Below are positions 18,308 through 27,541 of a stretch of DNA of 64,000 bases, piece by piece. A model generated the notes under the pieces. It was not told the origin of the DNA and searched no databases. It saw nothing but the letters and a program-made list of their open reading frames with translations. The stretch covers positions 107,975-171,974 of the forward strand of contig JBGCEO010000023.1 in assembly GCA_045106475.1 (NCBI GenBank). Reading direction: 5' to 3'. Source of the DNA: Granulosicoccus sp045106475. GTDB taxonomy: Bacteria > Pseudomonadota > Gammaproteobacteria > Granulosicoccales > Granulosicoccaceae. Position 1 is the stretch's first letter. The number at the start of each line of letters is the position of its first letter. The position numbers were made by a program, and so were the translations under genes.

Positions 18308-19174
18308 TCAGCTTATCGCTCTCTGCCTCTTAGCTTGCTGAACGGTATTGTGCAGCAGGCAGGCTATCGTCATGGGACCCACGCCGCCCGGTACAGGAGT
18401 TATGGCGCCAGCGACTGCACTGCAACTTTCATAGTCAACGTCGCCAACCAAACGATTCTTGCCATCTACCTCTATCCTGTTGATGCCGACATCAATAACG
18501 GTAGCGCCGGGTTTAACCCAACTGCCGGGTACCATCTCTGGCCGGCCCACCGCCGCAACCAGAATATCAGCGCGACTGCAAATACCTTGCAGATCCTGTG
18601 TTCTTGAATGAGCGATCGTAACGGTACAATTGGCCTGCAGCAGCAATGCTGCCATCGGCTTACCGACGATGTTAGAACGCCCCACTATGACTGCGTTCAG
18701 ACCGCTTAGGTCACCCAATTGGGATTTGAGCATCATGAGACAACCTAATGGCGTACACGGCACCACACCTCCCCCATCGGTATTCAACCGGCCAACATTA
18801 ACAAGATGAAAACCGTCTACATCTTTATCGTGACTCACCGAATTAATGACCTTTGCTTCATCGATGTGCTTGGGTAGAGGCAGCTGCACGAGAATTCCAT
18901 GTACAGCATCATCATTGTTCAACTTATCTATGAGTGCCAGCAAAGTCGACTCATCGGTATCTACGTCTAAGCGATGTTCAAACGACTGCATACCGACTTC
19001 TACGGTCTGTTTCGCTTTGTTTCTAACATATACCTGGCTTGCTGGATCCTCACCCACCAGTACGACCGCCAGACCGGGTGTTAGATCATGATCAATCTTA
19101 AGTTGCGCTACAGTCTCGGCCAGCTCATCACGCAAAGACTGTGCTGTCGCCTTACCATCTATAATTGTCGCCAT
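18308..19174 (-). CDS. folD: Bifunctional methylenetetrahydrofolate dehydrogenase/cyclohydrolase
   Basis: A 288-residue cytosolic enzyme interconverting 5,10-methylene-, methenyl- and 10-formyl-tetrahydrofolate with NADP. Family hallmarks are present: the substrate-site Lys in YVRNKAK, VQLPLPKHI, the P-x-T-P motif in PCTPLGC, the nucleotide motif VIVGRSNIVGKP and the C-terminal GGVGPMTIACLL. The length is standard. It stands alone, with a hairpin terminator after it. Confidence 0.97.
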   Translation of the reverse strand: MATIIDGKATAQSLRDELAETVAQLKIDHDLTPGLAVVLVGEDPASQVYVRNKAKQTVEVGMQSFEHRLDVDTDESTLLALIDKLNNDDAVHGILVQLPLPKHIDEAKVINSVSHDKDVDGFHLVNVGRLNTDGGGVVPCTPLGCLMMLKSQLGDLSGLNAVIVGRSNIVGKPMAALLLQANCTVTIAHSRTQDLQGICSRADILVAAVGRPEMVPGSWVKPGATVIDVGINRIEVDGKNRLVGDVDYESCSAVAGAITPVPGGVGPMTIACLLHNTVQQAKRQRAIS

Positions 19175-19340
19175 CAGTTGTCCTATTCCAACACGTTATA
19201 ATCAGGGCAAGATTAGACCATCAGTTTGTTCACACCGCCAGTCTCAAAGCGATATAAAACAGCAACAGGTATCGTTTAATGTACAGACTGGCATTTCTGG
19301 CGTATCTTTATGGTAGATCAACCATTTGGTGATGTTTTTG

Positions 19341-20291
19341 ATGAATCTAAAAACGTTAGTCAGGCTAGTTGCCTGTGTGGTAACTATTATGTTGATGAGC
19401 GCATGTAGTTCGTCATCAGACCCGGTTCCCGCAGACTCCGATGTTAACAATGGGCAACAGCTTGGTGATCAACCCGGTGAAGTGCCTCCAGAGACACCGG
19501 GCAACTCGGATATCGACATACCCGATCCGCAAGACCAAGACGACCCTGCCAACCAACCGCCCGAAAACGAGCAGAACCAAGATCCACTCGATCCGCAAGA
19601 CCAAGGTGACCCCGTCAACCAACCGCCCCAAAACGAACAGAACCAGGATCCACCTCAAAACGAACAGAACCAAGATCCACTCGAATTACCGGATCAAGGC
19701 AATTCAAATGAGCCCGACGTGCTTGTGCCAGACGTCACACCGGGCAGCGATCTTGACAGACTGATTGAAGGTGTCAGCCAACAGGCTTCACGAACCATAC
19801 TGGGCTTGAGCCAGTTACTCAGCGAAGGGGCGGATTTGAGCGATCAGCAAAGCGAATGTTTGGGCGCTTATGATCCCGGTTTGGGCGAAACCTTGACAGC
19901 AGTGTCATGTGAACGGCCGCTGGCTACTGGCGACATTGCATTGTATGTTGGCGAAGCGGCCTTCTTTAATACGAGCGCGTGCAGGTCTAGCCTGTTTAAT
20001 GGTAGCGCCATGGATTGTCAGCTTCAGAGAGCTAGCGTCACCATACGAACTGAATGGATTATTCCAGACCCATCCTTACCGCCTCAACCTATCCCGGGTA
20101 TGCAGATCAACTATGCACTAGAGGATGAGATTCTGCGTATCGAGAATACCGAAGACATGCTCTCAGGAGCATTTCGCTGTGATATCCAACTCACCACCGC
20201 ACAAGTGGATATGAGTTTGGGGGCGCAATCGTGCGATTCCCTTATAGAGAGCGCAGCCAACAGACTAGAAACTTTGCTGGCTGGTTCTTAG
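19341..20291 (+). CDS. Lipoprotein with Pro/Gln/Asn/Asp-rich repeats
   Basis: A secreted lipoprotein of about 316 residues. The lipobox LMSAC places the lipidated Cys at residue 22 if the ATG at 19341 is used; TTG, GTG and ATG codons up to 15 bp upstream are in frame and the ribosome-binding site does not decide among them. After the Cys comes a linker of PQDQDDP/NQPPENEQNQDP repeats (about 65-120), then a folded C-terminal part with six cysteines that could form disulfides (C-LGAYD, V-SCERP, SACRS, DCQ, FRCD, QSCD). No family was recognised. The linker could span the periplasm or project the C-terminal domain. Confidence 0.8.
   Translation: MNLKTLVRLVACVVTIMLMSACSSSSDPVPADSDVNNGQQLGDQPGEVPPETPGNSDIDIPDPQDQDDPANQPPENEQNQDPLDPQDQGDPVNQPPQNEQNQDPPQNEQNQDPLELPDQGNSNEPDVLVPDVTPGSDLDRLIEGVSQQASRTILGLSQLLSEGADLSDQQSECLGAYDPGLGETLTAVSCERPLATGDIALYVGEAAFFNTSACRSSLFNGSAMDCQLQRASVTIRTEWIIPDPSLPPQPIPGMQINYALEDEILRIENTEDMLSGAFRCDIQLTTAQVDMSLGAQSCDSLIESAANRLETLLAGS
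19524..19684 (+). repeat. 66-bp in-frame tandem repeat in lipoprotein gene
   Basis: Two near-identical 66-bp units (19524-19589 and 19590-19655), each starting GATCCGCAAGACCAAG, followed by a partial third copy of about 29 bp. The unit is a multiple of three, so copy-number change would lengthen or shorten the linker without a frameshift. Confidence 0.85.
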
Positions 20292-20385
20292 GGACAGTTA
20301 CCCGCCAACAAACTATGCTGGAACGGCCAATGATCATGCGGAGCTGTGCGACTTCATAAGCCCGGATAATTCTCGGCCAAGCCAG

Positions 20386-20877
20386 TTAGCCATCGGCTTC
20401 GCTGGCAAAGTTCTCTAAAGCAGATCCGGATAATCGATAGGAAATCCATTCCTCACGAGCAACGGCTCCAACTGCATTGTAGAGACCTATCGCAGGCAGA
20501 TTCCAGTCGAGTACGCTCCATTCGAAGCGTCCACAATCTTCCTCAAGTGCAAGCCTGGCGAGATGACGAAGCATTTTTCTACCAGCGCCGATGCCCCTAT
20601 GCTTGTCAGAAACATATAGATCCTCTAGATAAAGCCCGTTTTTTCCCAGCCAGGTTGAATAGTTAAAGAAATACACAGCCATGGCTATTGGCTGCTTATC
20701 CAGCTCGCCAATGATGGCCTTAGCAGTAGCCGACTCACTGAACATCGTGTTTTCAATCGCAGCAACGCTTGTCAACACCTCGTGTTCTGCTTTCTCGAAC
20801 ACTGCTAGTTCTGTAACAAAATCCAGGATAACTGACGCATCCTCTATGGCGGCTTGGCGGATTGAAAAGCTATTCAT
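20386..20877 (-). CDS. GNAT family N-acetyltransferase
   Basis: A 163-residue acetyltransferase of the diamine-acetyltransferase (SpeG/SSAT-like) branch. The acetyl-CoA motif A is visible as LEDLYVSDKHRGIGAGRKML (about 89-108), followed by RFEWSVLDWNLPAIGLYNAVGA, which is typical of SSAT-like enzymes acting on polyamines or thialysine. The gene stands alone, convergent to the lipoprotein gene. Substrate is not proven. Confidence 0.9.
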   Translation of the reverse strand: MNSFSIRQAAIEDASVILDFVTELAVFEKAEHEVLTSVAAIENTMFSESATAKAIIGELDKQPIAMAVYFFNYSTWLGKNGLYLEDLYVSDKHRGIGAGRKMLRHLARLALEEDCGRFEWSVLDWNLPAIGLYNAVGAVAREEWISYRLSGSALENFASEADG

Positions 20878-21002
20878 GGGGCTGGAGACCTCCTCCTCTT
20901 GACTTGTCTAAGTTGCACAACAGGAGCGAGCGTCTGCAGAATACGGGGTTTGCATAGACTCATCGCCGGTCACGGCATCAACTTGATGCAGCGTCGAAAT
21001 AC

Positions 21003-22013
21003 TTAACTCAGCAATTGAGCAGCTCCAATCAGGGCTGGATAAGGAGATTGAATAACATAACTTGGCACCTTTTCAAGATAGCCCTGCATGCGCCCCTTGG
21101 CTTCAAACTCCTGTCGAAATTCTGATTCAATAAAAAATTCACCCAAGCGTGGGACTATTCCGCCTCCAATATAGACACCGCCCTCAGCGCCCAAAGTCAG
21201 GACCAAATTGCCTGCGCAAGAGCCCAGCAACTGGCAGAAAATCTGTAATGCCTCTTCGCAACCAGCATCATCGGATTTGTCGTTTTCATCTGAAGTAGTG
21301 GCTGGCAGGCTTGAAGTTTGGTTATGACGACTAAGATAGGCATCCATTCCTTTCGAGGTGACATCCGCTGGTGAGAATTCACGCATAGGCAAACCATCCA
21401 GCTCGCGCAGCACAGTAACAATATTGACTAGGCCAGGGCCTGATAAAAAGCGCTCTGCAGATACATGCCTGAATTTTTGGGTTAATCGTTCATAGACTGC
21501 GAATTCTCTTGCAGTCCTTACACCGAGCGATACATGCCCTCCTTCTCCCTGCAGTGCCGTCCAGTGACTGCCACAGGGGACTAAGCCTGAGACCCCAAGC
21601 CCGGTACCCGGGCCTATTATCGCCTTTGCATGATTGGGTACTGCAACGCCACCACCTACTTTGATCAGCTCGCTCTCAGGCAGATGCGGAACAGACAATG
21701 CCAGGGCCGTAAAATCGTTAACCACATGCAGGCGATCAATACCGAGCTGCTGGCGTGTTTTGTCGATGGAGAAAGACCAGTGGTTATTGGTCAGTTTGAC
21801 CTGATCGCCTACAACAGGTGTTGCTACCGCAATAGCTGCACTTGCAACATCTTCGATCTCATGCTCGGCTAAATAGGTACCAATGGCAGCGGATAAGCTT
21901 GGAAAGTCATCCGTGCGCAGAGTGCGCGATTGCTGTGGCAGATTATTGTCATCGAGCAAAGCGAATCTAGCGTTGGTGCCACCAACGTCGCCTACCAAAC
22001 GTTCAGAACTCAC
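21003..22013 (-). CDS. glk: Glucokinase
   Basis: A 336-residue ROK-unrelated, E. coli-type glucokinase. The N-terminal phosphate loop is LVGDVGGTNARFAL; the glucose-binding region includes VVNDFTALALSVPHL, the conserved IGPGTGLGVSGLV and EGGHVSL. The C-terminal GGVYIGGGIVPRL is the adenosine motif. Translation starts at GTG. It phosphorylates cytosolic glucose to glucose 6-phosphate. The gene is monocistronic, with no sugar transporter nearby. Confidence 0.95.
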   Translation of the reverse strand: MSSERLVGDVGGTNARFALLDDNNLPQQSRTLRTDDFPSLSAAIGTYLAEHEIEDVASAAIAVATPVVGDQVKLTNNHWSFSIDKTRQQLGIDRLHVVNDFTALALSVPHLPESELIKVGGGVAVPNHAKAIIGPGTGLGVSGLVPCGSHWTALQGEGGHVSLGVRTAREFAVYERLTQKFRHVSAERFLSGPGLVNIVTVLRELDGLPMREFSPADVTSKGMDAYLSRHNQTSSLPATTSDENDKSDDAGCEEALQIFCQLLGSCAGNLVLTLGAEGGVYIGGGIVPRLGEFFIESEFRQEFEAKGRMQGYLEKVPSYVIQSPYPALIGAAQLLS

Positions 22014-22090
22014 AGCAGTGCACCTGGAAGCGAGAATTGATGGAAGAAAACATGCCTAGAATGCCCAACGCAAAGACGGTGTGTTGTGAA

Positions 22091-22182
22091 TGGCGGAGAG
22101 AGAGGGATTCGAACCCTCGATACGCTTTAAAACGTATACTCCCTTAGCAGGGGAGCGCCTTCAGCCACTCGGCCACCTCTCC
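22091..22182 (-). tRNA. tRNA-Ser (anticodon GCU)
   Basis: On the minus strand GGAGAGG starts the acceptor stem and pairs with the 3' end before GCCA; CCA is encoded. The anticodon stem-loop CTCCC-CTGCTAA-GGGAG gives anticodon GCU. A long variable arm and the GGTTCGAATCC T-arm are present. The 92-nt length is right for a class II serine tRNA. Confidence 0.96.
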
Positions 22183-22360
22183 GAAACATTGCCTAGTCTC
22201 GCCCATCTAATAATGACACGACAGACAAACAACTATTATTGCGACTAGCTTGACTTGTTTCTAACCTGCATCTTAAGACTGCATTGGTTTAACCACTTAG
22301 GTATCGACCAGGTTGTATTCAAGTACGCGTGTATCAATCGATAGTTATTGTTACAAAAAC

Positions 22361-22437
22361 TGGCGCGCCCGGAAGGATTCGAACCTCCGACCGCCTGGTT
22401 CGTAGCCAGGTACTCTATCCAACTGAGCTACGGGCGC
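22361..22437 (-). tRNA. tRNA-Arg (anticodon ACG)
   Basis: A 77-nt cloverleaf on the minus strand: GCGCCCG pairs with CGGGCGC, the D-arm is AGCTCAGTTGGATAGAGT, the anticodon loop is CTACGAA (ACG, read as ICG after deamination), the T-arm is GGTTCGAATCC and CCA is encoded. It lies between csrA and tRNA-Ser, a conserved gammaproteobacterial order. Confidence 0.97.
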
Positions 22438-22560
22438 GTGTTTTTGCGACTTGCGAAGTATGGTGCGTGAATTTGTCGGCGTCAAGCCACAGGGCCTTCT
22501 ATTTATCACACAAACCAAAACTTAAGAGCAATCAGGGTCCGGGTGGGTCGGAGGGGTATT

Positions 22561-22776
22561 CTAACTTTCTACAGCAAATGTTTTTACCGCACTTAGATTT
22601 GACTCTGCTTCCTGCTCTTTCTTGATTCGATCATAAATTTCTTCTCGATGAACCGCTACCTCTTTAGGAGCATTAACACCAATCCGAACCTGGTTACCTT
22701 TAACACCCAGAACAGTGACTGTTACCTCGTCGCCGATCATCAGAGTTTCTCCAACTCTTCGCGTTAATATCAACAT
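22561..22776 (-). CDS. csrA: Carbon storage regulator CsrA/RsmA
   Basis: A 71-residue RNA-binding regulator that blocks or alters translation of mRNAs carrying GGA motifs. The N terminus MLILTRRVGETLMIGD, with Arg at position 6-7, and the GVNAPKEVAVHREEIYDRI segment including the key Arg44 region, are canonical; the C-terminal tail is about ten residues longer than in E. coli. A strong GGGAG ribosome-binding site precedes the ATG. The gene lies between lysC and the tRNA pair. The 299-bp upstream gap (22777-23075) probably holds its promoter; no further element was identified there. Confidence 0.98.
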   Translation of the reverse strand: MLILTRRVGETLMIGDEVTVTVLGVKGNQVRIGVNAPKEVAVHREEIYDRIKKEQEAESNLSAVKTFAVES

Positions 22777-23075
22777 AAAAATCTCCCAAAATCTAACATC
22801 AGTTGGCCTTCTCTCTGGCCTGATTAATTCAAATGCCTGCTACCCACATTTTTGCCCAGTGGTTCACAAAACGCCTTTTCGCTTTTCGGCGCGAATTATG
22901 TCAGTTGTAAGGGCGATAATACTGCCTCGCGTCAAGTCTACGGTTAGATTTAACAGTTACGAAACGAAACTGCTTTTTTGCGCGATTTTCGGCTGAAAGC
23001 AATGCCATACAGGCCTTCCAGCGTGTCATGAACTCGACGTTACGTTAACAACTGCAACGCCGCGTTCACATTAAT

Positions 23076-24317
23076 TTACGATTCAACAGCATCTTCTGCA
23101 GCTAATTGAAATTCTTCATGCAGCGCACGCACCCCTAGTTCAAGATATTTCTCATCGATAACGACACTAATCTTGATCTCAGAGGTGGTGATCAAGCGAA
23201 GATTGATTCCCGAATCCGACAAGCTGCGAAACATCCGGCTAGCGATTCCAGCATGCGAACGCATACCCACACCGACGATGGAAAGCTTCACAATTCGATC
23301 GTCACCGGCAATCGATAATGCACCCAGTTCATCCTTTCTCGATTGCAGAAAATCCATCACACGCTGATACTCATCACGGTGCACCGTAAAAGTAAAATCA
23401 GTGGTGTCATCAGCTCCTATGTTCTGGATGATCATGTCCACTTCGATATTGAGATCCGAGATCGGACCCAGGATGGCATAAGCCGTACCCGGTTTATCCG
23501 CCACACCAGTGACTGTAATTTGTGCCTCATCACGATTGAACGCGATACCTGACACAAGCGCTTGTTCCATTGTGTTTTCCTCGTCATCGTACGTTATCAG
23601 AGTTCCGTCACCCGGCTTGAAACTGGACAAGACGCGCAACGGAACATTGTATTTTCCGGCAAATTCTACTGCTCGAATTTGCAAAACCTTTGAGCCCAGA
23701 CTCGCCATCTCCAGCATCTCCTCGAACGTTATTCTGTCCAGGCGCCGTGCGCGGCTCTCAACTCGAGGATCAGTGGTGTAAACACCATCCACATCAGTGA
23801 ATATTTGGCACTCATCGCATTTAAGCGCAGCAGCCAGCGCCACTGCAGACGTGTCAGACCCTCCGCGGCCCAAGGTTGTGATATCACCCGACTCATCTAC
23901 ACCCTGAAATCCAGCTACCACTACCACTCGACCCGCCTTTATATCACCCATTATCCGGTCAGTGTCTATGTCTAGAATACGGGCTTTGCTGTGGCTTTGG
24001 TCAGTGAGAATCCTAACTTGCGAGCCAGTATATGAACGAGCGTCGACCCCCAATTCTTTTAATGCCATCGCCAACAGGGCTATCGTGACTTGTTCACCTG
24101 TAGAGAGCAGCACATCAAGTTCGCGTACATCAACGACTGCAGGCATCACTTCTCGAGCCATGGCCACAAGGCGATTGGTTTCACCCGACATGGCAGACAC
24201 AACGACGACAATATCGTCACCGGCTTCTCGTGCCAGTTTCAGGCTTTGCGCAACGTGCTGAATTCTCTCAACACTTCCAACTGAAGTACCTCCGTACTTC
24301 TTTACTAAAAACGCCAT
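23076..24317 (-). CDS. lysC: Aspartate kinase
   Basis: A 413-residue enzyme for the first step of lysine, threonine and methionine synthesis. The catalytic domain starts with VKKYGGTSVGS and includes FTDVDGVYTTDPR; the C-terminal part holds two ACT domains (VTGVADKPGTAYAILG and the VGVGMRSHAGIASRMF region) for feedback control. The length matches the Pseudomonas-type single-function enzyme. It lies 21 bp downstream of alaS in the same direction, so cotranscription is likely; no lysine riboswitch fits in that gap. Confidence 0.96.
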   Translation of the reverse strand: MAFLVKKYGGTSVGSVERIQHVAQSLKLAREAGDDIVVVVSAMSGETNRLVAMAREVMPAVVDVRELDVLLSTGEQVTIALLAMALKELGVDARSYTGSQVRILTDQSHSKARILDIDTDRIMGDIKAGRVVVVAGFQGVDESGDITTLGRGGSDTSAVALAAALKCDECQIFTDVDGVYTTDPRVESRARRLDRITFEEMLEMASLGSKVLQIRAVEFAGKYNVPLRVLSSFKPGDGTLITYDDEENTMEQALVSGIAFNRDEAQITVTGVADKPGTAYAILGPISDLNIEVDMIIQNIGADDTTDFTFTVHRDEYQRVMDFLQSRKDELGALSIAGDDRIVKLSIVGVGMRSHAGIASRMFRSLSDSGINLRLITTSEIKISVVIDEKYLELGVRALHEEFQLAAEDAVES

Positions 24318-24338
24318 TTCAAAAAACCAAAATCGATA

Positions 24339-26957
24339 TCAAGAAGAAAACTGGGAAGCAATCCATGTACGCGTTTGCTCAAAAGCAGCATCGATGTTAT
24401 CCAGCGACTCTGCACCACCTTGTGCCATATCGGCTCGACCACCACCTCGTCCTCCCAGGGGGGTTGTAACCTGCTTCAGTAAATCACCGGCCTTCAAGTG
24501 ATCATGTAGCGATTCGTTCACCGTAGCGATCAGGGAGACCTTGCCGGCTTTTTCACTCGCAAGCACAATGGCGCTGCTACCCAGCTTTTGCCTCAGCTGA
24601 TCCATCATAGAGCGCAGTGATTTGGCATCAGCGTCGTCGACCACCTGGAGCAACACGTTAACGCCGGCAATCGATTCGGCAGCGTCAGCCAGATCGCGTC
24701 CGGCAGAAGATGCTAGTTTTGCCTGCAACTGCTCAACCTGCCGACTCAATTCTTTGTTACGAGTCTGCAGCTGTTTTAACTTCGGCAGTAAATCGGATTT
24801 AGGTGCTTTTAAGGTCGCTGAAATTTCGTCCAGTTGATGTTCAAGCGACTGCGAGTAGTGCAAAGCGGCTGAGCCACTGACCGCTTCTATTCTTCGAATA
24901 CCTGCGGCAACGCCCCCCTCGGTGAGTACCTTGACACCGCCCAGGTCTCCCGTTGCATTAACGTGTGTACCGCCGCACAACTCGATAGATCGATCGCCCA
25001 AGCGAACAACGCGCACCACGTCGCCGTACTTTTCTCCAAACAATGCCATCGCCCCGGCTGCAACTGCCTCGTCCATCGACATCTGTTCTGTCTTACACAA
25101 AGCGTTGGCTCGCACTTCATGATCAATCCATTGTTCGATCGCGACCATTTGTTGGCTTGTTATGGGTTCTCCATGCGAAAAGTCGAACCGCAAATTATCC
25201 TGATTAACCAACGATCCTTTCTGTTCCACATGCGTTCCAAGTACAGAACGTAAAGCGCCGTGCAAAAGATGGGTAGCCGAATGATGCTGCCTGATCTGGT
25301 CCCGACGAGTTGCATCCACCGATGCCGTAACCTTGTCACCAACACACAATTCAGAACCGCTCAACGACCCGGCATGCGCGAACGCCTTTCTCTGTTTCTG
25401 CGTATCCATCACTTCGAACACAGCGCCTTTGTCGCTGCGCAGACTCCCGGTATCCCCAACTTGTCCGCCTGATTCTGCATAAAAAGGTGTTTTGTCCAGG
25501 ATCACCCAGGCAGCCTGCTCTGATGAAATCTTATCGACGGCTTTTCCATCGACAAATAATTCCATTACAGTTCCCTGAGCTTCAAGTTCGCTGTAGCCAA
25601 GAAACTCTGTAGGGGTGTCAGATTGAAAATCCAGGCCTTGGCTGGCAAAGTTGCTGGCAGCTCTCGCCCTGGATCGCTGCGCATCCATACTGGCTTCGAA
25701 TCCTGGCATGTCCACATCAAGTTCACGTTCTCTTGCTATGTCGGCAGTCAGATCGGCAGGAAACCCATACGTATCGTATAGCTTGAAGATGACCTCACCC
25801 GGTATTGTCTTGCTATCCAGGCGGGACACCTCTTCATCAAGAATGGCCATGCCAGCAGACAAGGTAGTTGCAAACCGTTCTTCTTCCTTGAGAAGCTGCG
25901 TTTGCACCTCCTCTTTGCTCTCGATAAGCTCCGGATAAGCAGCACCCATTTCGCGGCTTAGCGACTTGACCAGCTTATGAAAAAAAGGCTCAGTCGCACC
26001 CAATTTGTTGCCATGGCGTAGTGCTCGCCGAATAATGCGACGCAGCACATAACCCCTGCCCTCATTACTGGGTACGACGCCATCCACTATCAGGAAAGAA
26101 CACGATCTGAGGTGATCGGTAATTACCCGCAGTGACGGATTATTCAAGTCGTCGTGGTTGAGCAGTTTGGCAGTGTCTTTGATCAGGCGATCAAAAAGAT
26201 CTATTTCATAGTTACTGTGAACATGCTGCAGAACGGCCGCTATTCGTTCAAGCCCCATACCGGTATCCACACAAGGCTTGGGCAGAGGGTTCATTGTGCC
26301 ATCGGCAGAACGATCAAACTGCATGAAGACCAGATTCCAAATTTCAATATAACGATCGCCGTCTTCCTCAGGCGAGCCTGGAGGACCACCCCAGACATCT
26401 TCTCCGTGATCATAAAATATTTCGGAACAAGGGCCACACGGCCCGGTATCACCCATCATCCAGAAATTATCTTTAGCTCCAATACGAATGACGCGCTCAG
26501 CCGGCACGCCAATATCATTTAGCCAGATTGCTTCGGCCTCATCATCTTCCTCAAAAACGGTGACCCATAATCTGTCTGCCGGTAAACCCAGCTTCTCCGT
26601 TAGAAAGCTCCAGGCAAAGCCGATGGCTTCTCGCTTGAAATAATCCCCGAAACTGAAATTGCCCAACATCTCGAAAAAAGTATGGTGCCGGGCGGTATAA
26701 CCGACATTATCCAGATCATTGTGTTTACCACCCGCCCGCACACAGCGTTGGGATGTGGTGGCTCTCTTGTAGTCGCGGACCTCATCACCAGTAAAAACAT
26801 CCTTAAACTGCACCATACCCGCGTTTGTGAACAGCAATGTTTTGTCATTTCCGGGGACCAGCGAACCTGATGAGACGATCTTATGGTCCTGATTGGCAAA
26901 GAATTCCAGAAACAGGTCACGAATCTCGGACGTTGAAACAGGATTTTGAGCAGACAT
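24339..26957 (-). CDS. alaS: Alanine--tRNA ligase
   Basis: An 872-residue class II synthetase. The N-terminal catalytic domain contains FFANQDHKIVSSGSLVP and the motif-2 region TSQRCVRAGGKHNDLDNVG. The editing domain carries the zinc or deacylation residues HHSATHLLHGALR and CGGTHV. The C-terminal C-Ala domain ends with GGRGGGRADMAQGG. The length is normal. It is transcribed leftward into lysC; recX-recA lies upstream on the same strand after a 92-bp gap. Confidence 0.98.
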   Translation of the reverse strand: MSAQNPVSTSEIRDLFLEFFANQDHKIVSSGSLVPGNDKTLLFTNAGMVQFKDVFTGDEVRDYKRATTSQRCVRAGGKHNDLDNVGYTARHHTFFEMLGNFSFGDYFKREAIGFAWSFLTEKLGLPADRLWVTVFEEDDEAEAIWLNDIGVPAERVIRIGAKDNFWMMGDTGPCGPCSEIFYDHGEDVWGGPPGSPEEDGDRYIEIWNLVFMQFDRSADGTMNPLPKPCVDTGMGLERIAAVLQHVHSNYEIDLFDRLIKDTAKLLNHDDLNNPSLRVITDHLRSCSFLIVDGVVPSNEGRGYVLRRIIRRALRHGNKLGATEPFFHKLVKSLSREMGAAYPELIESKEEVQTQLLKEEERFATTLSAGMAILDEEVSRLDSKTIPGEVIFKLYDTYGFPADLTADIARERELDVDMPGFEASMDAQRSRARAASNFASQGLDFQSDTPTEFLGYSELEAQGTVMELFVDGKAVDKISSEQAAWVILDKTPFYAESGGQVGDTGSLRSDKGAVFEVMDTQKQRKAFAHAGSLSGSELCVGDKVTASVDATRRDQIRQHHSATHLLHGALRSVLGTHVEQKGSLVNQDNLRFDFSHGEPITSQQMVAIEQWIDHEVRANALCKTEQMSMDEAVAAGAMALFGEKYGDVVRVVRLGDRSIELCGGTHVNATGDLGGVKVLTEGGVAAGIRRIEAVSGSAALHYSQSLEHQLDEISATLKAPKSDLLPKLKQLQTRNKELSRQVEQLQAKLASSAGRDLADAAESIAGVNVLLQVVDDADAKSLRSMMDQLRQKLGSSAIVLASEKAGKVSLIATVNESLHDHLKAGDLLKQVTTPLGGRGGGRADMAQGGAESLDNIDAAFEQTRTWIASQFSS

Positions 26958-27049
26958 GACGGGCCGCGAACAATAAAAAGGAGCAGTAGTGTAGCCGGAG
27001 CGCGGCCTTACGGGTAGTAGTAGTGGCGCACAAGTGAGATAACGAGCAA

Positions 27050-27541
27050 CTAGTCGCCTAATTCGCGACGTAGCTGCTGAAGAGCCCGGAGCGCATCGCC
27101 AGACGAAAAACCCCGTGCACTCAGGAAACGCGCAATTCGGGCGGTCATACGTTGTTCAGTGTCGCAAATGTCTGTGGCTGTAAAACGCTTACGTATGACC
27201 GACTCAGCGTGCTCTGACCAGCTAATCGATAGATTAGAAAGGGCTTGACGGATCAGATGATCATCGATTCCACGTTCTTTCAGCTTTGCCCTGACCGCCA
27301 GGGGACCATGACCGTGATTTATTTTTTGCTCGGCGTACAGCTCGGCATAGCGGCTGTCATTGACATAATTTGCCGCGACTAAGTCCTCTATCGCAGCGTC
27401 TATTGCTGCAGTATCGTAATCCCGTTTGCCTAGCTTTCGGCGCAGTTCTGCTATCGAGTGATCTCTGCTACCAAGCAAGCGCACAGCAGCGGCATACGCC
27501 TGTCGAGCAAGCTCGTCAGGCGTTGCCACGCGCTCGGTCAT
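27050..27541 (-). CDS. recX: Regulatory protein RecX
   Basis: A 163-residue all-helical inhibitor of RecA filaments. The three tandem helical repeats are visible (YAAAVRLLGSRDHSIAELRRKL, YVNDSRYAELYAEQK, and the C-terminal RIARFLSARGFSSGDALRAL). Its ATG overlaps the recA stop by 4 bp, giving translational coupling and shared SOS control. Confidence 0.95.
   Translation of the reverse strand: MTERVATPDELARQAYAAAVRLLGSRDHSIAELRRKLGKRDYDTAAIDAAIEDLVAANYVNDSRYAELYAEQKINHGHGPLAVRAKLKERGIDDHLIRQALSNLSISWSEHAESVIRKRFTATDICDTEQRMTARIARFLSARGFSSGDALRALQQLRRELGD

Noticed and set aside
24318..24338. Lysine riboswitch before lysC
   Set aside because: Only 21 bp separate alaS and lysC; no room for the riboswitch fold.
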